DNA of 15,229 bases from Paracoccaceae bacterium (lineage in GTDB: Bacteria > Pseudomonadota > Alphaproteobacteria > Rhodobacterales > Rhodobacteraceae). Each line of letters begins with the position of its first letter. Position 1 is the first letter of the stretch. Positions 6,721 to 14,648 of this stretch are shown in pieces. A model generated the notes under the pieces. The model worked only from the letters and a program-made list of their open reading frames with translations, was not told the DNA's origin and did not search any database. Where the stretch lies: positions 6,462 through 21,690 of the forward strand of contig DOOI01000025.1 of the NCBI GenBank assembly GCA_003512825.1, in the 5' to 3' direction. A program made the translations under genes and the position numbers.

Positions 6721-9525
6721 GTGAGTGATAAACGCCTACCCATGAAACCAAATTTTGCGCTCAACCTGACGTTTGACGGCATCGGATTGCTGCACCGAGT
6801 GCCCTCGGGATGGCATTTGGTGGGCGAAGTCTCGTTAGAGGCAGAAGACTTGGGCGCGGCGCTGAATGTGTTGCGTAAAACGGCGGCTCAGATTGACCCG
6901 TCCGGGCTGCGGACCAAACTGGTTATTCCGAATGAGCAGATCAAATTTATCACAGTCGCCTCGCATCCCCATGCGGGAGAAGCTGAGGTGCGGGCGGCCC
7001 TTGATGGCACCACGCCCTATGCGCTGGATGATCTGGCCTATGATTGGACGCTGGAGGGCGGTGTTTTGCACATCGCCGCAGTGGTGCGAGAAACACTCGG
7101 TGAGGCCGAGAATTTCGCGCTGATCCATGGATTTAACCCGGTTAGTTTTGTCGCTACGCCAGATCAGAGCCTATTTCCGGGAGAGCCATTTTTCGGGCTG
7201 ACCGCCTGCGCGCCGGATCTGTTGAAACATACCGAGACCGTGGCGCGGGATTTGCAACCGATCAAAGTGATCGGGATGGCGCATCTGCCCTCTCCCCAAG
7301 AGCTGGGCGTCGAGGAAGAGCCGCAAGACGCACAAGAGGCGGGTTCGGAGGACGAAACCGCCGACGCAAGTGCTGCGGAGACCACAGAGGCGGATGGTCT
7401 TGGGGTAGAAGACGCAATACCGGAGCAATCGCTTCAGAATTCAGGGGACGAAGAGCCGCCTGAAGAGGCGTCGCAAACAGAGATCGCTCCAGAGGCAGAG
7501 GAAGCGCCGGGGGATGATCTCATTTCTGAGGCCCCTCCAGTCCAAGAGACAGGCGAGAAAGAAGCGACCCTGACGCCGTTGGACGCAACAGAGGCCGCAA
7601 GTGGTGAAGCACCCGCGGCGGAGGCGGAAACGCCCAAGGCGACCTTTGCTTCAATCCGCGCGCGCCGATCCGAGATGACCTCGGACAGCGACGGACCACG
7701 GGCGACGATTGCACCGACACGCGCGATGACTGCCCCGGGCTTGCCGCAAGACGGAAAAATCCCCTCGGTCGCAATGGCGGAGATGCCGAACGCGGGCCCC
7801 AAAATCATTGCAACGCCTGACGTGGAGTTAAGCCAAGCCTCGAGCAGGGCACGCGCATCTTTGACCCCGTCAGTTTCCGCAGGAGCACAAACAACTGCCA
7901 GCCCGAAAAAATTGGCAAGTGCGGGAGCCATATTGGGAACTGTCAGCACATTAGCCTCGCAAGCGCTGGCCGCCACCTCAGGGATTGTGAAATCCCTCAC
8001 GCTGTCGAACCGAGCCGTCGCTGCGGCATCGCCGTCTGAAACCGGGCCCGCAATGGCCAAAGCGACCCCGCCTGCGACTTCACGCAACACGCGGGTGCCG
8101 CAGACTGAAAAGGAGCGCATGACGGTTTTCGGAGCGCGAAAAACTCCGAAAGCCGCGCAGGTCGGCGGCAAACCGCGTTACCTTGGTCTGGCGCTGACAG
8201 CGGTCTTGCTGTTGTTTTTGGCAGGAGTTGCCGCTTGGGCCTCTTTGGGTGGTTCTGACAAAATCAGTTGGTTCTTTGGCGGCCAGTCAGAGACCGTGAT
8301 TGCCAGCCTTCCCGGGCAAGACGAGATCACCGCAGATGAATTGGCCGAAGAAGGCGACCCGTCTGTCACGACGGTGAGTGCTGTAGCCCTTGACGAGACA
8401 CAAACGGAGAGCAATCCGGCGCTCATTCCGGGGCTTTCTGTGCCCGAAGTGAATTTGCCCACCCCCGAAGAAGCGGCGGCGCGTTATGCGGCGACCGGGA
8501 TTTGGGAAGTCGCGCCAGAGGCAACGCAAGCGCCTGCGCCAATTTCACTTGATGACCTGTATTTGACTTCGATCGATCCGGCGGTGGTGCAGCGCGATGC
8601 GGTGGCGCTGCCGAATACCGCAGTGGTGGCGCCCGATGTTTTGCCCGGCCAACAACCTTCGCCTGCGGCGGCGGGCACGCGTTTTGTTTTGAATGCCCGG
8701 GGCCTTGTGGAAGCAACGGCTGAAGGCGCGTTGACACCGGATGGGGTGCGCGTATTCGCAGGCCGTCCGGTCGCGGTGCCCCCCGCCGCGTTGGTGCGGC
8801 GAGAAACGGAGACAGAGACCGCAGCCGCAGCAGTGGTCGACGCGCGGCTTGCGAGTTTTCGCCCACGTGTTCGGCCCGAAGGCTTGGCGGAGGCGGCTGA
8901 GCGCACGGCGCTTGGGGGGTTAACGCGCTCTGAGCTTTTGTCAAAACGTCCGCGCTTGCGCCCGGCCGCCTTGGAGCAGGCAATCGCAGCTGACCGCATC
9001 CGCAGCGCAGCCGAAGCCGCAGCAAATGCGGCAGCCGCTGCCGCTGCGGCCTCGACTGCTGCGGTTATCGCACCGCCCAGCGCAGAGGCAGTCACCACAA
9101 GCGTGAAGCCAAAGCTGCGGCCAAAAGACTTGGCCACCGAGACGGACAGCGCCCAACGACAGAGCAATTCCATCGGGGCAAGCACAGGCAGCACGTTTAC
9201 GCGCGAAGAAGTCGAAGATGACGAAGGTGAGACACGTGTCGCCTCGGTTGCACCAAAAGCCGTGCAACCAAAGGTGCCCTCGCAGGCCAATGTGGCGAAG
9301 GCTGCCACGGAAAAGAACGTGCTGAACTTGTCGCAAGTCAATTTGATTGGGGTCTATGGCACCCCGCAATCTCGCCGGGCATTGGTGCGTTTGGCCAATG
9401 GGCGGTTTCAAAAGGTAAAGGTTGGCGATCGTGTGGATGGCGGCCGCGTTGTCGCCATTTCCGATGCGGAGTTGCGCTATCAAAAAGGTGGGCGCAACGT
9501 CGTGCTCAAAATGCCGCGCGGCTAA
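6721..9525 (+). CDS. Large single-pass membrane protein with GspL/PilM-like N-terminus and GspC/PilP-like C-terminus
   Basis: 934 residues from a GTG at 6721 (ATG at residue 8 is an alternative; neither has a clear ribosome site). Residues about 8-165 follow the pattern of GspL/PilM actin-like cytoplasmic domains: KLVIPNEQIKFITV, then EVRAALDGTTPYALDDLAYDW, HIAAVVRETL, FNPVSFVATPD. Residues about 198-305 are very acidic and low-complexity, then FASIRARRSEM starts a basic, Ala/Ser/Pro-rich linker. One membrane helix spans about 487-510 after R486, placing the N-terminus in the cytoplasm and residues 511-934 in the periplasm. The periplasmic part has three Arg/Lys-Pro repeats (714-723, 743-751, 796-804), an Ala-rich helix (763-777) and a last domain (about 867-934: LIGVYGTPQSRRALVRLANG, VKVGDRVDGGRVVAI, VLKMPRG) resembling GspC/PilP domains. 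No secretion or pilus genes lie nearby. Similar proteins are often labelled 'translation initiation factor 2', which nothing here supports. Function unknown; an envelope scaffold is inferred. Confidence 0.82.
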   Translation: MSDKRLPMKPNFALNLTFDGIGLLHRVPSGWHLVGEVSLEAEDLGAALNVLRKTAAQIDPSGLRTKLVIPNEQIKFITVASHPHAGEAEVRAALDGTTPYALDDLAYDWTLEGGVLHIAAVVRETLGEAENFALIHGFNPVSFVATPDQSLFPGEPFFGLTACAPDLLKHTETVARDLQPIKVIGMAHLPSPQELGVEEEPQDAQEAGSEDETADASAAETTEADGLGVEDAIPEQSLQNSGDEEPPEEASQTEIAPEAEEAPGDDLISEAPPVQETGEKEATLTPLDATEAASGEAPAAEAETPKATFASIRARRSEMTSDSDGPRATIAPTRAMTAPGLPQDGKIPSVAMAEMPNAGPKIIATPDVELSQASSRARASLTPSVSAGAQTTASPKKLASAGAILGTVSTLASQALAATSGIVKSLTLSNRAVAAASPSETGPAMAKATPPATSRNTRVPQTEKERMTVFGARKTPKAAQVGGKPRYLGLALTAVLLLFLAGVAAWASLGGSDKISWFFGGQSETVIASLPGQDEITADELAEEGDPSVTTVSAVALDETQTESNPALIPGLSVPEVNLPTPEEAAARYAATGIWEVAPEATQAPAPISLDDLYLTSIDPAVVQRDAVALPNTAVVAPDVLPGQQPSPAAAGTRFVLNARGLVEATAEGALTPDGVRVFAGRPVAVPPAALVRRETETETAAAAVVDARLASFRPRVRPEGLAEAAERTALGGLTRSELLSKRPRLRPAALEQAIAADRIRSAAEAAANAAAAAAAASTAAVIAPPSAEAVTTSVKPKLRPKDLATETDSAQRQSNSIGASTGSTFTREEVEDDEGETRVASVAPKAVQPKVPSQANVAKAATEKNVLNLSQVNLIGVYGTPQSRRALVRLANGRFQKVKVGDRVDGGRVVAISDAELRYQKGGRNVVLKMPRG

Positions 9526-9634
9526 CACCATCTATTGTGGAAATGACGTGCACGTGAGGGAGGAAGCGGCAATTTCTTCCGCCAACTGCTTGCCGTTCCG
9601 ACAAAAATCAGCGCGAATAAGTCTGGATTGGCAT

Positions 9635-9665
9635 AGGGCGGTCTAAGAGCGCCCTGCCCTTTTTG
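9635..9665 (+). terminator. Probable terminator between the membrane-scaffold gene and kefB
   Basis: AGGGCG (9635-9640) pairs with CGCCCT (9650-9655) around a 9-base loop; four bases later comes a run of T (9660-9664). It lies 110 bases after the scaffold stop and just before the kefB start, so kefB is either transcribed from a promoter embedded here or by read-through. The other intergenic bases (9526-9690) show no gene. Confidence 0.5.
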
Positions 9666-9690
9666 ACAAGACAAACAAAGAAAGCGACCC

Positions 9691-11565
9691 ATGCAGTCAT
9701 TCCTGTTTCAGGCCTCCATCTATCTAGCCGCAGCGGTTATTGCCGTGCCGATTGCGGCACGATTGGGATTGGGATCGGTACTGGGATATCTGGCAGCAGG
9801 GATCGTGATTGGCCCCGTCTTGGGACTGGTGGCGGTTTCGGCGGATCTGCAGCATTTCGCAGAGTTTGGTGTGGTGATGATGCTATTCATCATCGGTCTG
9901 GAGCTGGAGCCACGCGCGCTTTGGGACATGCGGCACAGGCTGGTTGGCCTTGGCGGGCTGCAAGTGGTTGGGTCAACGGTGCTCATCATGCTCGGCGCCA
10001 TGATCTTGGGCCAAAGCTGGACTGTAAGCTTGGCGATTGGCCTGATCTTTGCGCTGTCCTCCACAGCGATCGTTCTTCAAACCCTGACAGAGAAAGGGCT
10101 TATTCGCACCGCAGGTGGCCGCTCGGCGTTTTCAGTGCTGCTGACGCAAGACATCGCTGTGATCCCGATGCTGGCGCTATTGCCGCTGCTGGCGCTGCCG
10201 GTTTTGCCACAACTCAGCCCCGATGGCTCGATCCTGCGTCCCGCCGAGATGGTGGAGACAGCCGCGCAGCATGGGCACACCATCGTGGAAGACTTACCCG
10301 GTTGGGCGGTCACGCTGATTACCTTAGGTGTGGTTGCGGCGATTATCTTGGCAGGGCGCTACTTGGTGCAGCCTGTGTTTCACTTCATCAATAAAGCCAA
10401 GCTGCCGGAAATGTTCACGGCACTGGCGCTGCTGATTGTGTTGGGTATTTCATTTGTCATGGGGCTTATCGGTCTTTCGCCGGCTTTGGGCGCGTTTTTG
10501 GCGGGCGTTGTTTTGGCCAATAGCGAGTTCCGGCATGAACTTGAGTCAGATATCGAGCCCTTCAAGGGGCTTTTGCTGGGCTTATTCTTTATTACGGTAG
10601 GCGCGGGGATCAATTTTCCTGTGCTTTGGTCGGCCCCACTGACCATCTTGGCCCTCACCTTCGCGTTGATCGCGGCGAAGGGCGCGGTGCTTTATATTTT
10701 AGCATGGTCTTTCAAGATCAGGGGGCGCAATCGGTGGCTGTTCACCCTCGCTTTGGCCCAAGCTGGTGAGTTTGGTTTTGTGTTGCTGTCTTTCTCGGCG
10801 CAGCAAAACGTGATCCCGCCATGGCTCGCGGATCGGCTGTTGTTGATTGTGGCGCTTTCAATGCTGATCACGCCACTCTTGTTCATCCTCTATGACCGCC
10901 TGAGCCATAAAATGGCGGAAGACAGTGCCGCTCTTCCTGAGGATGAGGTGGATGACCAAGGCCCGGTGATTATTGCCGGTATTGGCCGATTTGGTCAGGT
11001 GGTTAATCGTTTGGTGCAATCCTCGGGTTTCAAGACAGTTGTCTTGGACCATGATATGGCGACGATCCAAACCATGCGGCAGTTTGGTTTCAAGGGCTTC
11101 TTTGGCGACCCGACGCGGCCTGAGTTGCTGCATGCGGCTGGTTTGCCGGAGGCTCGGGTTTTGGTTGTCGCCTTGGATGACCCGTCGGCGACAACGAGGC
11201 TGGTGACCTATGCCCGCCGCGAGAACCCCAATTTGCATATTGTCGCCCGTGCGCGCGACCGGATGCATGTTTTCCAGCTATATAAGGCAGGTGCGGACGA
11301 TATTGTGCGCGAGATGTTTGACAGCTCTTTGCGCGCAGGGCGCTATGTCTTGGAAAACGTTGGCATGACCGAATATGAAGCCGCGATTGCGGAGGACGTG
11401 TTTTATCACCACGATCGGGATGCGTTGAAACAATTGGCTGAAGTCTGGGACGAGTCGCTCCCTGCCGCGCGCAATACTGCCTATATTGAGCGCGCCAAGG
11501 AGTTGGAGCGCGACCTAGAGGCTGCGCTTGCTGCACGGTTAGAAGAGCGTGCTCGAGAGGGATGA
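9691..11565 (+). CDS. kefB: Kef-type potassium/proton antiporter (CPA2 family) with RCK/TrkA-N domain
   Basis: 624 residues, near the 600-620 of KefB/KefC. It should exchange K+ for H+ at the inner membrane, acidifying the cytoplasm during electrophile stress. Residues 1 to about 400 hold a dozen or so hydrophobic segments, beginning LGYLAAGIVIGPVLGL and ALSSTAIVLQTL. The loop HELESDIEPFKG (282-293) closely matches the regulatory loop of E. coli KefC, followed by LLLGLFFITVGAGINF. From about residue 425 a Rossmann-type RCK domain begins with the nucleotide-binding G430-x-G432-x-x-G435 and VVLDHD, then GDPTRPELLHAAG and a charged helical tail. ATG 9691 has a weak GAAAG site. No KefF/KefG ancillary gene is adjacent. 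KefB versus KefC cannot be settled. Its stop lies 4 bases from the stop of convergent cobT, with no terminator between. Confidence 0.88.
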   Translation: MQSFLFQASIYLAAAVIAVPIAARLGLGSVLGYLAAGIVIGPVLGLVAVSADLQHFAEFGVVMMLFIIGLELEPRALWDMRHRLVGLGGLQVVGSTVLIMLGAMILGQSWTVSLAIGLIFALSSTAIVLQTLTEKGLIRTAGGRSAFSVLLTQDIAVIPMLALLPLLALPVLPQLSPDGSILRPAEMVETAAQHGHTIVEDLPGWAVTLITLGVVAAIILAGRYLVQPVFHFINKAKLPEMFTALALLIVLGISFVMGLIGLSPALGAFLAGVVLANSEFRHELESDIEPFKGLLLGLFFITVGAGINFPVLWSAPLTILALTFALIAAKGAVLYILAWSFKIRGRNRWLFTLALAQAGEFGFVLLSFSAQQNVIPPWLADRLLLIVALSMLITPLLFILYDRLSHKMAEDSAALPEDEVDDQGPVIIAGIGRFGQVVNRLVQSSGFKTVVLDHDMATIQTMRQFGFKGFFGDPTRPELLHAAGLPEARVLVVALDDPSATTRLVTYARRENPNLHIVARARDRMHVFQLYKAGADDIVREMFDSSLRAGRYVLENVGMTEYEAAIAEDVFYHHDRDALKQLAEVWDESLPAARNTAYIERAKELERDLEAALAARLEERAREG

Positions 11566-11569
11566 GCCG

Positions 11570-12577
11570 CTAGCCCCCCGAGACGCCCGCCTCAGCGAAG
11601 GTTGCCATTCCAGAAAGACAAGCAACGGCACCCTGAACGATCCCAATTGCCAAGGCGGCACCGGATCCCTCGCCCAAACGCAAGCCAAGAGCGAGCAGAG
11701 GCTCTTTGCCGAGATGTGCCAAGAGATTGGCATGCGCTTGCTCGGCACTTACATGGGCCGCTTGCGCGTGATCGAGCGCTCCGGGATGCGTTTCAACCAA
11801 GCAAGCGGCGGCGGCCGTGCAGATAAAGCCATCCAGCAAAACGGGAATACGATATGTGCGCGCAGCAGAAATTGCTCCGGCCATAGCAGCCAATTCTCGT
11901 CCGCCCAAGCGGCGCAAGATCTCAAGCCCATCCCCTTTGGAGCGATGCAAGGCAACGCCTTCGCGGACCACAACCGTTTTACGTGAAAGGCCTGCATCAT
12001 CGACGCCCGTGCCCCGCCCGACCCAATCTTCGGCGAGGCCACCAAAAAGCGCACAGGCAATGGCAGCGGCAGAGGTGGTGTTACCGATGCCCATTTCCCC
12101 TGTGACCACAAGATCGGCCTTGGGATTTACCGCAGACCAACCTGTGGAAAACGCGTCCAGAAATTCGGTTTCTGTCATGGCTGGCGACTGCGTAAAATCC
12201 GCCGTCGGTGTTTCAAGCGACAATGCATGCACCGCCAGTTCCGCACCAAAGGTCTTACATAGTTGATTGATTGCCGCACCGCCGTGCTGGAAGTTCGCCA
12301 CCATTTGCGCGGTAACTTCTGCGGGGAAAGCCGAAACGCCGCGAGCCGTAACGCCATGGTTTCCTGCGAAGATCAAGACTTGTGGAGACCTGCAATGCGG
12401 CTTCTCGGTGCCCTGCCATGCCCCCATCCAGATCGCCAATGTCTCAAGGCGGCCAAGGGCGCCCGGGGGTTTGGTGAGTTGACTGTTGCGGGCCTCCGCG
12501 ACCTCGAAAGCCGCAGCATCGGGCGATGGGGCGCGGCGTAGCGCGTCGCGAATATCGTTGAGGCTTTCGAATCTCAT
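11570..12577 (-). CDS. cobT: Nicotinate-nucleotide--dimethylbenzimidazole phosphoribosyltransferase
   Basis: 335 residues, as expected for CobT/CobU. It transfers the ribose phosphate of nicotinate mononucleotide to 5,6-dimethylbenzimidazole, giving alpha-ribazole phosphate for the lower ligand of cobalamin. Conserved blocks are [15 protein letters not shown] near residue 32, [42 protein letters not shown], and [12 protein letters not shown], whose Glu at about residue 303 corresponds to the catalytic base (E317 in Salmonella CobT). The frame stays open upstream to 12889, but the conserved protein begins at ATG 12577 ([13 protein letters not shown]) with GGGAAG upstream. It is divergent from cobS, its pathway partner, with 79 bases between the two starts. 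Confidence 0.95.
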   Translation of the reverse strand: MRFESLNDIRDALRRAPSPDAAAFEVAEARNSQLTKPPGALGRLETLAIWMGAWQGTEKPHCRSPQVLIFAGNHGVTARGVSAFPAEVTAQMVANFQHGGAAINQLCKTFGAELAVHALSLETPTADFTQSPAMTETEFLDAFSTGWSAVNPKADLVVTGEMGIGNTTSAAAIACALFGGLAEDWVGRGTGVDDAGLSRKTVVVREGVALHRSKGDGLEILRRLGGRELAAMAGAISAARTYRIPVLLDGFICTAAAACLVETHPGALDHAQAAHVSAEQAHANLLAHLGKEPLLALGLRLGEGSGAALAIGIVQGAVACLSGMATFAEAGVSGG

Positions 12578-12656
12578 GGCGGCTTCCCGTTGAATGCTTT
12601 GCGGCTTCGGTTTACCCGGAGGGGATGCAGCTGCAACCCATGGGAAAGGCATTCCA

Positions 12657-13400
12657 ATGCGCCAAACCGACACGGCCCTGGTAACGGGTGGAGATCTTAT
12701 GGCGGCTTTCGGCTTGCTCACCCGCCTCCCCGTCAAGGTGCAAATGGAGCAAGCGGTGGCGCGTGGCGCGCGCGCGGCCTGGGCTTGGCCCTTGGCAGGC
12801 GCGGCAGTGGCGCTGCTTGCTGGGTGTGCGGGCTGGCTGGCGGCAGGTTTTGGGGCCGCGATTGCAGCAGGTGTCATGCTGGCCGTCATGGTCGTGCTAA
12901 CCGGAGCGCTGCATGAAGATGGTCTAGCCGATTTTGCCGATGGAATTTGGGGTGGTCAGACGCCTGACCGTCGTCTGGAGATCATGAAAGACAGCCGGAT
13001 CGGCAGTTATGGTGTGATTGCCTTGGTTTTTGGTTTGGGTCTGAAATGGCAAGCACTTGGTGAATTAAACAGTGTTGCGGCGCTCATTGCTGCTGCACTC
13101 TTGAGCCGGGCGGCAATGGCTGGGGTTATGGCGACCCTGCCCTTCGCGCGCCCTGATGGATTGGCCGCATCTCAAGGGCGGCCATCACGCGAGACGATAT
13201 TGCTGGGGGCTGGCATTGCCCTGTGTCTGGCCTTGGTCTTGGTTGGCCCTGCGGCGCTCGTGGCCGGGCTTGCGGCAGGCGTGGCGGCAGCGGTGATTGG
13301 AGCCGTTGCACATAAAAAAATTGGTGGTCAGACAGGCGATGTTTTGGGAGCCGCGCAGTTCATGGCCGAACTGGCCGCATTATTGGCGCTTTTGCTATAA
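12657..13400 (+). CDS. cobS: Adenosylcobinamide-GDP ribazoletransferase (cobalamin synthase)
   Basis: 247 residues, typical of CobS. This integral inner-membrane enzyme joins adenosylcobinamide-GDP to alpha-ribazole (phosphate), the last step of nucleotide-loop assembly and directly downstream of CobT. Visible are FGLLTRLPV near the N-terminus and the acidic motif [16 protein letters not shown] followed by [19 protein letters not shown], which bind metal and substrate. Several hydrophobic helices follow, then [15 protein letters not shown] near the C-terminus, also conserved. ATG 12657 has GGGAAAGG about 7 bases upstream; the frame extends to 12594, but those extra residues do not look like the family. 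Its TAA overlaps the A/T run of the terminator shared with carD. Confidence 0.94.
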   Translation: MRQTDTALVTGGDLMAAFGLLTRLPVKVQMEQAVARGARAAWAWPLAGAAVALLAGCAGWLAAGFGAAIAAGVMLAVMVVLTGALHEDGLADFADGIWGGQTPDRRLEIMKDSRIGSYGVIALVFGLGLKWQALGELNSVAALIAAALLSRAAMAGVMATLPFARPDGLAASQGRPSRETILLGAGIALCLALVLVGPAALVAGLAAGVAAAVIGAVAHKKIGGQTGDVLGAAQFMAELAALLALLL

Positions 13401-13423
13401 AAAAACCGCGCCCAAAGGCGCGG
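13399..13423. terminator. Strong shared terminator between cobS and carD
   Basis: A perfect 7-pair stem (CCGCGCC with GGCGCGG, 13406-13412 and 13417-13423) closes a 4-base CAAA loop. On the minus strand it is followed by seven T residues, a textbook intrinsic terminator for carD 22 bases after its stop. On the plus strand the tail is only CTTTC. The T run overlaps the cobS stop codon. Confidence 0.85.
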
Positions 13424-13445
13424 CTTTCAAAGCTATTGATCCTGC

Positions 13446-13955
13446 TCACGCAGCGCGCGACACGAGAACCTCATCGACTTTCTTGGCAGCCGTTGGCTCG
13501 TCGCTGCCCGATACGGCAGCAATTTCGCGAGTCAGCCGCTCGAGGGCCGCTTCGTAAAGCTGACGCTCGGAATAGCTCTGCTCGCGTTGATCGTCGGCGC
13601 GGTGCAGGTCACGCACCACTTCTGCGATCGCGATCAGATCACCAGAGTTGATCTTTTGCTCATATTCCTGTGCCCGGCGGGACCACATGGCACGCTTGAC
13701 CTTGGCCTTGCCTTTGAGCGTTTTCATCGCTTGATTCACCACATCTGGCGAAGAGAGCGAACGCATCCCAATTTCCGTGGCCTTATGCGTCGGCACCCGC
13801 AACGTCATTTTGTCTTTTTCGAAGGAGATGACAAAAAGCTCGAGCTTGATGCCAGCAATCTCTTGCTCTTCGATCGAGAGAATCTGCCCAACGCCATGGG
13901 CTGGGTAGACGACGTAATCATTCGGGCGGAATTCGGATTTTTTCATTGTAGTCAT
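13446..13955 (-). CDS. carD: CarD family transcription regulator
   Basis: 169 residues, the common alphaproteobacterial length. CarD binds the beta subunit of RNA polymerase and the upstream edge of the promoter bubble and stabilises open complexes, so it acts widely. The N-terminal RNA-polymerase-interacting domain is clear (NDYVVYPAHGVGQILSIEEQ at about residues 10-30, then LFVISFEKDKMTLRVP). The helical C-terminal DNA-binding domain follows (VNQAMKTLKGKAKVKRAMWS, RRAQEYEQKINSGDL, YSERQLYEAALERLTREI). The start at 13955 (MTTMKKSEF) has AAGGAAGGA just upstream; an ATG at 13946 is possible, and the frame is open to 13988. It lies downstream of fdxA on the same strand but 322 bases away and probably has its own promoter. 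Confidence 0.95.
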   Translation of the reverse strand: MTTMKKSEFRPNDYVVYPAHGVGQILSIEEQEIAGIKLELFVISFEKDKMTLRVPTHKATEIGMRSLSSPDVVNQAMKTLKGKAKVKRAMWSRRAQEYEQKINSGDLIAIAEVVRDLHRADDQREQSYSERQLYEAALERLTREIAAVSGSDEPTAAKKVDEVLVSRAA

Positions 13956-14049
13956 ATATCCTTCCTTACCAGACCCCTCGCTTGGCAAATCGCCCTCAAT
14001 CGCACTGGAAAAAGCCGTCGTGGCCCATTTTCATGGTCCCGGCGCCTTT

Positions 14050-14078
14050 TCTATCATGTACGGAGATCAGTAACGCAA
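14050..14078 (-). promoter_or_regulatory. Weak candidate promoter of carD
   Basis: On the minus strand TTGCGT (14078-14073), 17 bases, GATAGA (14055-14050), about 95 bases before the carD start. It is moderately similar to consensus and is the best-spaced pair between the fdxA terminator and carD. Confidence 0.3.
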
Positions 14079-14148
14079 CTCTGGCGTCCCCAATGATGAG
14101 AGCAGTCTTCGGCAAGAGATCTTTGTCATGTGAGCATGTTCATAGCAC

Positions 14149-14179
14149 AAAAAGGGCGACCCCGAAAGAAGCGGGCCGC
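14149..14179 (-). terminator. Probable terminator downstream of fdxA
   Basis: On the minus strand GCGGCCCG pairs with CGGGGTCGC (one G-U pair and one bulge) around a roughly 7-base loop, followed by CC and five T residues. It lies about 100 bases after the fdxA stop, giving that transcript a long 3' untranslated region. Confidence 0.45.
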
Positions 14180-14277
14180 AGAGTGCTCGAATCAATCTTT
14201 GCCTATTGTTTATAGGCACTTACCCAGAAACCATTACGCAAAGATCGCGCCAGACAGGCCTTTAGGAGCGAATCGGG
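14180..14277 (-). other. Non-coding stretch after fdxA with a small hairpin
   Basis: Together with 13956-14148 this forms a 322-base region without a convincing gene. It contains a perfect 6-pair hairpin (GCCTAT / ATAGGC, 14201-14217, 5-base loop) without a T run. It could be fdxA 3' untranslated sequence or part of a small RNA; nothing more is visible. A plus-strand frame at 14130-14318 has no ribosome site and overlaps fdxA. Confidence 0.3.
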
Positions 14278-14616
14278 TCAGTTGCCCTCACCAGCCGATT
14301 CCGAGAAATACTTGGTGAGCTTTTCGGTTTCACCGTCGCGGTCTGCTGCGTCGGGCAGCGGATCTTTGCGCTGCGTGATGACAGGCCAGAGTTCGGAGTA
14401 TTTCCGGTTGAACTCAACCCACTTCTCCATATCCGGTTCAGTGTCGGGACGGATGGCATCAGCAGGGCATTCTGGCTCGCAGACACCACAGTCGATGCAT
14501 TCATCTGGGTGGATGACCAGCATGTTCTCGCCTTCGTAGAAGCAATCTACCGGGCATACTTCCACGCAATCTGTGTATTTGCAGGCGATGCAGTTATCGA
14601 CGACAACATAGGTCAT
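14278..14616 (-). CDS. fdxA: Seven-iron ferredoxin (3Fe-4S and 4Fe-4S), FdxA type
   Basis: 112 residues, the length of Rhodobacter ferredoxin II and Azotobacter ferredoxin I type proteins. It is a small cytosolic low-potential electron carrier. All nine N-terminal cysteines of this type are present, shifted by one from the Azotobacter numbering: C9, C17 and C50 should bind the 3Fe-4S cluster; C21, C40, C43 and C46 the 4Fe-4S cluster; C12 and C25 are the non-cluster ones. The [10 protein letters not shown] and [16 protein letters not shown] motifs are diagnostic. The C-terminal half carries the usual [13 protein letters not shown] segment. ATG 14616 has GAGAG upstream. It follows the S4 gene by 57 bases and has a promoter-like sequence overlapping that gene's stop. 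Confidence 0.96.
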   Translation of the reverse strand: MTYVVVDNCIACKYTDCVEVCPVDCFYEGENMLVIHPDECIDCGVCEPECPADAIRPDTEPDMEKWVEFNRKYSELWPVITQRKDPLPDAADRDGETEKLTKYFSESAGEGN

Positions 14617-14648
14617 AGCGTCACTCTCTCGAACCTTCGGACGAAGAC

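Noticed and set aside
7434..9341. Long minus-strand open frames (7434-8171, 8484-9341) inside the scaffold gene
   Set aside because: They are Ala/Ser-rich mirror images of the low-complexity Ala/Pro/Glu coding strand, without ribosome sites; the plus-strand protein has a clear domain layout.
6721..9525. Labelling the 934-residue protein as translation initiation factor IF-2
   Set aside because: It has no G-protein motifs (no GxxxxGKT, NKxD); the Ala/Glu/Pro-rich linker only resembles IF-2 N-terminal composition, and a membrane helix is present.
9560..9600. Inverted GGAAG / CTTCC pair downstream of the scaffold gene
   Set aside because: Only 5 pairs with a 9-base loop and no T run; the hairpin at 9635-9655 is a better terminator.
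12578..12889. Upstream extension of cobT to 12889
   Set aside because: The extra 104 residues are antisense to cobS, low-complexity, and absent from the usual CobT length.
14130..14318. Small plus-strand frame of 62 codons (basic, GRPRKKRAAE near start)
   Set aside because: No ribosome site; overlaps the fdxA 3' end and the fdxA terminator hairpin, which explains its sequence.
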